Assembly: GCF_023973825.1 (NCBI RefSeq)
Contig: NC_090121.1
Coordinates: forward strand, 1,265,001-1,329,000
Length of the DNA stretch: 64,000 nt
From: Plasmodium brasilianum
Lineage: Eukaryota; Apicomplexa; Aconoidasida; Haemosporida; Plasmodiidae
Direction of reading: 5' to 3'
Positions 1 to 10,187 of the stretch are shown piece after piece. The position numbers and the translations under genes are program-made. The notes beneath the pieces are model-generated. The model did not search any database. It saw only the letters and a program-made list of their open reading frames with translations, and was not told the origin of the DNA. Positions within the stretch are counted from its first letter, which is position 1. Every line of letters starts with the position of its first letter.

Positions 1-400
1 TATGTGCTACATGCAGATATATTTTTTTCTCTTTTTCACCTGCACGATTTTTATTTTACCAAAACGTAGTAACAGACAATAAGATATAGTAAGATACAAA
101 TAAGATACAATAATATACAATAATATACAATAATATACAATAAGATACTATAAGATACTATAAGATACAATAATATACAATAAGATATAATAAAATGCAA
201 TACACACTGTTCGTGAATAACGAACAAGTAAATAATACGACAATATAGAAAGTCGCAAAAAACGCTAAAAAAAAAAATAATAATAATATTAAATAAATAA
301 ATAGCAAATAACAAGTGTAAGTGCTAAACACGAAAAGGTAAACATACAAAGGTAAATATGAATTTGCAAAAAGTAACAAACGTGCAAAAGGGAAATGATA

Positions 401-436
<36 letters not shown>

Positions 437-1977
437 CGGGGGAATACAATTTCGGAATTGTAATGAGAAATAGAACTTCCACAAAATAGCACACCACAAA
501 TCAAAAAAAAATTTCCTTCCTAATTTTATTTTCCCCTAAAGAGCTAAACACGCAATAGAAGAAATAGTAATAATAATTAAAACAAAAAAAAAAGAAAGAA
601 AGAAAGAAAAAAAAAAAATCCCTTTGAGGGTTATATCAACTAAAGCAAGAAATAATAACAACGACATTTCTTAAAATTTTTCCAAATGAAAAAAATACAG
701 AATGCCAATTTTTTTTCATTAACCTCCAAAAATTTCCAAAGCGTTTTCACAATTCTTTATCGAACAGTAACATATACATAAATGTGTGTGCAAGGACTGT
801 TCGGATACATATTCGTAAATGAATACTTATTATACATAAATATATATACCACATAGCAGTACCTATATGGCACACACACATACACATAAACACACATACA
901 CACATGTATATATATATATATATATATAGATATATATATATATATATATAGATATATAGATATATAGATATATATATATATATACATATACATATACATA
1001 CTTTTTATGCACCACCAGCACTCTTTCCTCAGTTTTTCTTTTTATGAACAGCAAGAAAAATTATTGTTCATAAAAATTAAATTAAATGAACCACTGCAAA
1101 TTAATCTTCCCAAGAAATGTAAACAATTCACGTCCGAGCCTTTCAATCTGTTACATTTGATGCTGCTTTGTTTCACGTCGTTATGTTCCATTTTATATAC
1201 CCATTTTACTATTCATTTTACAATTTTTTTTCTTTTTTTTTTTTTTACAATAATATAATATATAACAAAAACCCCAAGCACATGTTGTTTACTTGAAATA
1301 TTTATAACTGTCATATCGTTTAAGTAACAACATAAATGCTACACCTATATACATCCACACAAAAGCATGTGATAATGTTCATACACATATATATTACTTC
1401 CATATACACATAATGTAGCATATGAACCAAGCACACACCTTCGGTACTGCAAGAAGGAACAATCACATGAGGAACTTATATAAAAGAGAAAAAAAAAAAA
1501 AAAAAAAAAAAAAACAGTATGAGGGTAAAGCAGCAAAAGGGTGAAACCAGTTCTTACGATAAAATAAATAAAATGAGTGTATGATATAAAGTAGGTTTTT
1601 ATGTTAGGCATACTCTTAAAAGAATGATACATACACCATTTTAAGTGTCTGGTGTAATGTGTGTATAACATTACTCGTATATTCCTTCATATATTAATTT
1701 GATTAAACGTTTCTTTTTCCTTTTCCTTTTTTTTTCGCCCTCATATTTTACAACTTATAATAAAAAAAAAATATATATAAAAATATAAAAATATAAAAAT
1801 ATAAAAATATAAAAATATAAAAATATAAAAATATAAAAATATAAATATATAAAAATATAAAAATATAAAAATATAAAAATATAAAAATATAAAAATATAA
1901 AAAATATAAAAAATATACTTCCTTTCACTTAGTCCATTATTCACGTGTAAGAGGGTAAAATTATATACATTTTGATG

Positions 1978-2008
<31 letters not shown>

Positions 2009-3434
2009 CCCTTTTTCACTAAATTTTTCACCAAAAAATATAAAAAAAAAAATTAATATTTATGTTTAATACCATTTTGAACTTTTTTAAATCTTAACGC
2101 AAAAGGTGCGTTTTGTGCAGTGTAAAACCTACAAAGATTCGTAAAAAAATGAGTAAAATAATATGCAAAATAATATGCAAAATAATATGCAAAAAAATAT
2201 GCAAAAAAATGTGAAAAAAAATGTGCAAAATAATATGCAAAAAAATGTGAAAAAAAATGTGCAAAATAATATGCAAAAAAATGTGAAAAAAAATATGCAA
2301 AAAAATATGCAAATAATTCAAGGTGTTAAAACGCACTTTGACATATACATGGCACATTCAACTTTTAGCATTTAATGTTTTACATTTATGATTACACATT
2401 TGCCAGTTGCACATTCGTATATTATAAATCATATATACTATGTATATAGCAGAAGCTACATATTTTCAATTAAGCAGTACGTATGTAATGGCCTAACATA
2501 TGCAGTCATATTTTATTCACACAGCAAACTTTGTTTGTTAACACCCTTTTTCTCCTTTTTTAAAAAAAAAAAAAAAATATATATACATATAAATACGTAT
2601 ATGTTTAAATACATATAATATGTTTAAATAGGTTAAATATATGTTCAAATAAGTATAATATATGCATAAATACGTATATGTATAAATACGTATATGTATA
2701 AATACGTATAATATATGTATAAGTACATGCATATATGTACATATATAACTCGCACGAAGGGAGAAGATGAGTTTTTAAACATTTGCGGGTATTTAGTTTT
2801 TATTTTTTTACTCGTTTTATTTAGTTTCATTTCTCTACGTGCAAATTTTTTTTTTTTTTTTTCTTCGCTTCATTTTGCTTTGCTTTACATGCCACGGTAC
2901 ACCACCATAATACTTCCCACTGCACTACACCTCCTCGAATCGACATCTAATTATATCAAATCAAATAACATTCATATTTAATTTTCTTATTATATTATGT
3001 TATATTATATTATAATTTTTTTTTTTTTTTTGTTTAAAAACAAAATAGCGCAAATTGTTTTTTGATTTTCCTCCCTCTGTTGGTCATACTATACAGAACA
3101 AATAGCTGTCGAAAAAGGAAATTTTTTTAATTTTTTGTTTATATATTGTTTTACATTTTTTTTTATATATTTTTTTATATATTTTTTTATATATTTCTTT
3201 CATTATTTTCCTTTACTTTTTTATATATTTCTTTCATTATTTTCTTTTACTTTTATATATATTTCTTTTATTATTTTCTTTTCTTTTATTTTTTTATATA
3301 TTTCTTTTATTATTTTTTTTTATTATTTTATTTTATTTTTTTTTTTATTTCCATTTATTTCCTTTTATTTCCTTCTATTTATTTTTATTTTATTTTATTT
3401 CTTTTTATTTCCTTATCTTTTTTTTTATTTTAAA
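1..3434. other. Gene-free 5' flank, repeat-rich
   Basis: I see no convincing gene here. It holds an 11-base-type ATA-rich repeat near 80-200, poly(A) at 404-432, (TA)n at 905-985, an 8-base A/T repeat at about 1765-1915, a 12-base repeat at about 2158-2315, an ATACGTATATGT-like repeat at 2580-2730, and a long pyrimidine (T-rich) tract at 3120-3430 just before the FNT start. The last part is presumably promoter and 5' leader of FNT. Short ORFs here are low-complexity translations of these repeats. Confidence 0.6.
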
Positions 3435-4989
3435 ATGCAAAAAAGTACTAGTAAATATGTTATAGATCCTATAAGTATAAAAACAAATTGTTCCAGTGAA
3501 GAATCTTATATTCGATGTGTTGAATATGGTAAAGGAAAAGCGCATTACAGAAATTTAATTTTACTTGCAAAGGCAATACTGGCGGGAGTATTTGTAGGTG
3601 TTTGTGCGCACGCTTCCGGAATAGCAGGTTATTATATATGAATGCATATGTGTTATGAGTGTAGATGATCCCACACGCATGTACGTGTGCCTGTTCGTGG
3701 GTTTGCCCGTGAACCGAAATAGACATAAATATATACATGTACGTATTCATATGTACGTATGTACATACACGTATATATATTTTTGCATAGCCAATGTTTC
3801 TTATGCGCAAACCGACTTATGAACATAGAGAAGGAACACTTCATTATGTGCCATTGCTTCGTGTTGCTGTTGAATAACATAAGGATGTGTTACCATTTTA
3901 CAGGAGGTTTGTTCTACTATCACAAATTGAGGGAATATGTAGGCATTTCAATGAGTGCATTTGTATATGGATTTACCTTTCCAATTGCATTTTTATGTAT
4001 TATATGCACAGGGTCAGATTTATTTACTGGAAATACCTTAGCTGTTACTACAGCTTTACTACAAAAAAAATTAGGTTTATTATGTTATATGAGAGTGATG
4101 TGTATATCACTAGTGGGGAATTATATAGGTGCCGTTGCATTTGCTTTTTTTGTATCCTATGGTTCTGGTGCATTTAGTATTAACACAGATACTAGTAAAA
4201 ATCATATTTTTCAATTTCTAAATGATATAGCTATAAAAAAGGTTAGTCATTCTTTTATTGAATGTATATGTTTAGCCATAGGATGTAATATTTTTGTTTG
4301 TCTAGCCGTTTATTTTGTTTTATCCATAAAAGATGGATCGGGTCTCGTCTTTAGTGTATTTTTTGCAGTATATGCATTTGCTATAGCAGGATATGAACAC
4401 ATTATTGCAAATATTTATACCCTAAATCTTGCATTGATGATAAGCAATGATATTTCTTTTACCCAAGTATATTTCAAAAATTTATTGCCAACACTGATCG
4501 GAAATTATGTAAGACTCACAACTATTCTTTTTGTGGAACTTGTCATTTTTATTTTTTGCGTGTAAAATTGGGAATTTCTTATAGCTTTAAATTTTATATA
4601 TCTTCCACGTGGAGCGTTTTACATTTTTCGCTCATTCATCGCACGTTCTACTTATTTCTTTCTGTACGCACCACCCATTTCGCTTCTTTCATTTTTCAGA
4701 TTGCAGGAGGACTTGTGTTAGCTTTCCCTTTGTTTTTTATTTACAGAAGTTGCTACTATGATTATGACAAGATGAATGATGAATTGAACACTGTCGTATT
4801 GAAAACGTAATACATAAAGACACAGCTATGTTTTATAGTGCACACACATTCTCTAAACACCCTTTTGTGTGTACATATGTGTATGCACTTACGCGTACAC
4901 ACGTACTGTATTATGTGTGTGTAAATACTCACATCGCCCCTTTTTTTAGTTTATCTTTGGAGCTGCAAAATGAAAGCAATCATATTTAA
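3435..4989 (+). CDS. FNT: Formate-nitrite transporter FNT (lactate/H+ exporter), 4 exons
   Basis: This channel-like transporter of the plasma and vacuole membranes exports L-lactate with protons, the end product of blood-stage glycolysis. Exons are 3435-3627, 3904-4508, 4700-4806 and 4950-4989, all with GT...AG borders and consistent phase, giving 314 residues (P. falciparum about 309). The FNT core reads through: HASGIAGG near 59-66, the TGSDLFTGNTL loop at 100-110 and AGYEHIIANIYTL at 226-238. Residues known as K35, F94, T106, G107, K177 and the central H230 in P. falciparum fall at exactly the same numbers here. The last exon encodes only a short tail (LSLELQNESNHI); without it the protein would seem to end at VVLKT in intron 3. 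The ATG follows a T-rich leader. It converges on NUF2. Confidence 0.96.
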
Positions 4990-6447
4990 AGATTTACTAT
5001 TTTAAAGATTTTATTGAGCTTTTCCACTTAAGGAAATACACTCTCTTTTGCTTTATTTTGTTTTTTTTTTTGCCTTTTTTGCCTTTTTGCTCGTTTTTTC
5101 CATATTTTTAATCGTCACATATATCCTTTTCCATTTTGTTCACCTTATGAAATACATGTATTTATTTAGTTATTTTTTAAAAAAAAGGATTTTTAATTAA
5201 AATGCATTTTTTATCTTTTTAAATTATTTGTATATATAGCGCTTGTTTACCCTACCCAAGGGAATCTCGTTTTACGTGTATGTGACAATGCATTAAATTG
5301 CAAGAAAGTAGCATGTTTTCCTTTCTTTGTCATTCTTACCCTATTCTTCATTTGTATTTATATCTATATCCGCATTTTCATTTAAATCTTTACCTTTATC
5401 TTTACTCATATTTTCCTTTCCCTATTTTATTCTTTTGCCATTTTTAAGTGTCAATACTTATGTTCGTCGTTATTAGTTGTCCTATAACGTTATTAATGCA
5501 TACATTTTTATCCTATATTCGTGTATTTATGATGTAAAGCTTTAAGTGGCTAAGAATGAATTACGTATATATGTTTGTACACATATATTTACATATGTGT
5601 ATACCCCCTTTTTAAAAGATAAACAGATTTTATTAATATAATTTCCCTTGCGTGTTAAGGTCTTTTATTTTACAGTTTAATTGTAAGACTTAACATGTTT
5701 CTTTTCTGTTTCCTTCTTTCTTTCACTTTTTTTCATTTTGAATTATATTATCATCTTGTTATTACGATTATTATGATTATGATTACTACCATATTAATCT
5801 CATACTCTGTTATTTACCCTTTTTCCGTAAAATGTCTACTGTTTAAAAAAACTTATTTTATATTATCATATAGTTCAGTTTTTCTGAACAGTTCATATTT
5901 TTTATATATATATATTTTTTTTTTTATTTCTTTACCTGACTAGTTATTTGTAAGGCAATATGTTACTTAAAAAACAATAGTGAAAGAAGCATATGAATAG
6001 ATGTTGGATAAATATATTATACATGAATAATTGAGCATACGACAACTAAATGAAAGAAAGAATGTATGAATGGATGTGCAATTGACAAAAAAAAAAAAAA
6101 AAAAAAAGATGACAATTGTGACCATGAAGAAATTATGACCAAATTAAGAATAATGGGGGGGGGTGAAATATTTATAATGAGGTTGTTGGATAATATGGTG
6201 AACGTACGTGTGTACGCGTGCGTGTATGTTTATCTATGTATGTATATATATATATATATACGTGTATGTGTAGTGTATGTGTAGTGTATGTGTAGTGTAT
6301 GTAGGTGTGTATACAGCACAAGGGCCTCCTCAAACATTCGCGTTAGGTACAACACAGTTAGTACGAATTACAATATCCTTGAGAAGGAACTACACCCAAA
6401 TGGGTCACCTGCAAAAGTTTTCCCCGTATTCGCAATATGCTCGGCAT
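4990..6447. other. Convergent intergenic region FNT/NUF2
   Basis: This is 3' flank for both genes. It contains T-rich stretches, an A run at about 6089-6108, a G run at 6155-6161 and a TG/TATG repeat near 6195-6310. The ORFs seen across it are AT-rich and have no recognisable content. Confidence 0.6.
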
Positions 6448-7821
6448 TTATATATGCGTTTTAATAAATTTTTGCACATTATTCTGTATTTTTTCCGTCA
6501 ATATGGTTTTAGATTTTTTCGTATTTTCTATAAGGTCCGTAATGATAGCAAAATTTTGATTATAGCTATTTATAGTATCCTGAATATGTTTTATGATATT
6601 TTTAATTTCCTGCACTTCTCTATTAATTTTTATGTTTACACTGTCTATATTTTCATATATTTGTGTTACATTTTTTTCGACGAGGACATAATTTTTTTGT
6701 TCTTCTTCAATTTTTTGATTCCATTTATTTTGCTCCTGAACAAAAGACTGTTCTGTGTTTATTAGCAACTGTTGTTGCTCCTGTTTTTTATTTGTTAAAT
6801 TTTGTTTTTCTGCTTCCAGAGATTTTATATTTTTCTCCAAACTTTTTAATTCACTTTTTTTATTAATATGAAATTTAATTGTTTCATCTATATGACTTGT
6901 TAAGGTAGTTAATAAATCAACCAATTTTTTTATGCACAAGTCAGCAACATTTATTTTGTTTTTAATTTCTTCATTTTTTTTTTTATCTGCTTCAAAATAA
7001 GACAAATGTTCAAATAATAAATCCTTTAATTCTTCATTATATTGTTGTAATTTTTCTGGTGAAGGAACAATTTGATCTTCTAAATCTTCTTTTTTTTGTC
7101 GAAGTCTAGAAAACTGAAAAATTAATTCATTTGTTTCATTGACAATTTTATCTTTTGTTGATTTTAAGGAAATAATAACACTTTGTTGAGAATTTAAAAG
7201 ATTTTGGTTTTCGATAATTTCTTCCTCGTAATTTCTTTTTGTATTTTTTTCCTTCAGAATACTATTCCTTATTTCTTCATGTTTCGAAAGTAATATTTGT
7301 AATTCGTTCTGAACACTTTTGAGTTCGTTATCTAGAGTACTGTCTTCAATTTTTTTTTCTTGAATTTTTTTAATTTTGGCATCATTTTCATTATATAACT
7401 GTTCTTTATATTTCATAAAATATATAAAGGCATTAATTAATTTGGTTACATGACTACTTACAGGTTTAAATATATAACTCAATGTATTTTCAATATTTAA
7501 TATCCTATTAATTTTTTCACAATGTCTAATAAATCTTAAATTACCAATAGCTTGTAAATGATTCTTTCCTTCATTTGGTAATATTTGAATACCATCAATT
7601 GATGGCATAGAACTTTTTAAATCTCCAGTAAATTCTTCAATCCTTATATTGTTAATGTCTTTATTTAAAATGTATTTTATACATATACTATAAACACCTT
7701 GCACATCTTCTGTTGTAGGATTTTTTAACGTATTTTGAGCTATTTCTACTCCATACTTGTTCATTTCACTTTTCATTTCTTCAAATCCAAGTCTTGGCAC
7801 AAGATCGTTTCCTCCGTTCAT
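6448..7821 (-). CDS. NUF2: Kinetochore protein NUF2 (NDC80 complex)
   Basis: This is a subunit of the four-protein NDC80 complex, which couples spindle microtubules to kinetochores in the dividing nucleus. The single-exon ORF encodes 457 residues. Residues 1 to about 145 fit the Nuf2 N-terminal calponin-homology fold, including the conserved stretch with LRFIRHCEKINRIL and then the segment with FIYFMKYKEQLY that begins the coiled coil. The rest to the C-terminus is continuous heptad-like coiled coil rich in Lys, Glu, Gln and Asn, as expected for pairing with NDC80. Length matches the family (about 450-480). The ATG at 7821 is the first in frame. The upstream region is shared with the divergent gene at 10188. 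Confidence 0.93.
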   Translation of the reverse strand: MNGGNDLVPRLGFEEMKSEMNKYGVEIAQNTLKNPTTEDVQGVYSICIKYILNKDINNIRIEEFTGDLKSSMPSIDGIQILPNEGKNHLQAIGNLRFIRHCEKINRILNIENTLSYIFKPVSSHVTKLINAFIYFMKYKEQLYNENDAKIKKIQEKKIEDSTLDNELKSVQNELQILLSKHEEIRNSILKEKNTKRNYEEEIIENQNLLNSQQSVIISLKSTKDKIVNETNELIFQFSRLRQKKEDLEDQIVPSPEKLQQYNEELKDLLFEHLSYFEADKKKNEEIKNKINVADLCIKKLVDLLTTLTSHIDETIKFHINKKSELKSLEKNIKSLEAEKQNLTNKKQEQQQLLINTEQSFVQEQNKWNQKIEEEQKNYVLVEKNVTQIYENIDSVNIKINREVQEIKNIIKHIQDTINSYNQNFAIITDLIENTKKSKTILTEKIQNNVQKFIKTHI

Positions 7822-8891
7822 TTTGTTTTCTCCTTTTTCTTCTATTTCCCTTTTAGAAACATATGAAAGGTTAACCCCTTAATAAGGGTAAAACGTTAAA
7901 ACAGAAAAAAAGAAATAAGAATATTGGAGATTATCAAAAAATTAATTCTTTTTTTTAAATTAAAAATGTAACGTTAATCTAGGCAGGCGGGAAGCTGTGG
8001 AAAGGAGTGCCAGTGGGATATACTCAAGTGTATGCATACATGAGTATGTAAAGACGTAAGTATGTATGTAAAGGCGTAAGTATGTACGTAAAGACGTAAG
8101 TATGTACGTAAAGACGTAAGTATGTACGTAAAGACGTAAGTATGTATGTACGTATGTATATATGCGTGTATATATGCACGTATATATACATATATGTGTA
8201 CTTGTATGTGTTTATCCAAACTCATACAAGTTTATACACGCATATATGCCTGTACAATAATTAGGTTACTCTGTATGCAATACACTCTGACTGTTAATAG
8301 CTGCTTTGCGTAAATGTTTGCTACGGCAAAGAGCAGTTTTAAAAAAAAAAATAGGAAAATGCAAATCTTTACAACTGTATCAGTTTTATATTTACATATT
8401 TTTATAATTCAAAATTGTGAACAAAGTTTTTTAAAAACAGAATAAAATTTTTAAACCGAACATACAATGTGGATAAAATTATGCCTTTTAGCATCAGTTC
8501 GTTATTTTATTTTACTTTATTTCATTTTGTACTTTTAAAATGTACACGTATAGCAAAATTTTACTTTAGTGTGTTACAAATGAAGATTGCCAAATGGGTT
8601 CATATATAACCAATTTAAAAATACGTAGAAAAAAGAAAACATATATTTCATTATAGCAATATTTTTGCAGACTCACCTATTTTCGAAAAATGGTAAAAAC
8701 AATGGAATTGTTAATCAGTTCGAAAAATTATATTAATTATTTTAAAAAAATAAAATAAAATAAAATAAAATAAAATAATTATAAAATTATAAAAAATTAT
8801 TGCATGTTAATGTATATTTTCAATTTTTTTTTTTTTTTTTTTTAACTTCTTATGTCTACTTTTTTCCTTTTCGCTTTTTAAATACAAAGGT

Positions 8892-8925
<34 letters not shown>

Positions 8926-9095
8926 CACATTACTTGTTCATACAAATATAATATGTACCTAATAAAATTTAAATTTGTTCAAAAGTTAAGCAGTTACAAA
9001 AAAAAAAAAATAAAATAAAATAATTAACTTTATATGAAAGAAAATTTAGGTCAGACTTTCAAACAGTGCAACAATGCTACATATACATACATATA

Positions 9096-9131
<36 letters not shown>

Positions 9132-10187
9132 TATATGTGCCTCACTAAAATTTACCCTTTTGAGAATTCCTTAAAGAGAATGTTTTCCCAAAAAACACAA
9201 ATGCGCAATATGGCTTCTGTAACATACCTTCATTTAAGATTGAGCAAGAACTGATACTTGCGTAAAATAAAATAAAGTTTGAATATGCAGATTAAAAGTT
9301 AACATCATAACTGTTACAGAACGAGTGGGATATTACTACCCGCTTTCTGAAGTACTTGTTCTTATAAAACCATTGAGTGCTCGTAATGGTATTCCTATTA
9401 TTTTGCATATACGTGCTTATGTATATGTATATGTGTATATACACAAATATATATACACGGTAAGCTTCTATTGTATGGCATTATTTCACCCATTTAGGGC
9501 TTTTCTTTCACATATCTCCTTCATGCACACAAATAAGATTTTATTTTATTTATTTATTTATTTATTTTTTACTTCTTCTATTGCAACTTGATGATTATTT
9601 TACTATGAACTCTTTTTAGAGATAAAATATTCGTAAAATTTCTTTGATCTGTTTATCTCTTTCATTCCACCTATTAAATATATTCATTTAAATGAAAGCA
9701 TTACCTACCACTGGAACAATGAACAATGCCGTATTTGTGATATTACATCCCTCTTACTAGGAAAAGGTTGTATACTTTGTAGCATATCCTTTTGTAGATA
9801 ATGAATTTTAAAATAAAAAGTAAGGGGTAAAAACTTTGCATTACCTGGATAAGCTTGTTCACTGGCATAAAAAGGGAGTTATTACGCCATACACACTTAT
9901 ATAGTTATATTTATGCATGTATGTATGTATGTACGTACGTACGTGCTTACATACCTAGGCACTATGAACGTGTAACTCGAATTTATATGCACCTTCGAAA
10001 AAAAAAAAAAATATATTAACAAGTCAGCAAAAGAACAAATGTTCGCATATTTTTGCAACAGTACGAAATAGGTAACAGAAAAAGCATACAAAAGGCAAAG
10101 GATTGGAACATTGAACACTTTTCTCATTGCTTTTTTTAAATTGTGTAAATATGTTAAAAAAGAAGAAAAAATAGTACATGTACCATA
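7822..10187. other. Divergent intergenic/promoter region with 20-base minisatellite
   Basis: This 2.4 kb lies between NUF2 (-) and the gene at 10188 (+) and must hold both promoters. About six copies of a 20-base unit (GTACGTAAAGACGTAAGTAT and variants) lie at 8040-8160. There are A and T homopolymers at 8825-8843, 8898-8925 and 9000-9011, and (TA)n at 9096-9126. I see no coding exon. Confidence 0.6.
8040..8160. repeat. 20-base tandem repeat
   Basis: About six imperfect tandem copies of GTACGTAAAGACGTAAGTAT can be read directly. They lie roughly 220-340 bases upstream of the NUF2 start. The unit length is not a multiple of three and the region is not coding. Confidence 0.85.

Noticed and set aside
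757..1054. ORFs rich in YIYIYM on the minus strand
   Set aside because: They are translations of (TA)n and TACATA microsatellites, open in several frames at once.
1741..2375. ORFs of YFYIFIFL and MQNNMQKN repeats
   Set aside because: They arise from 8-base and 12-base A/T repeats, have no unique sequence and no gene context.
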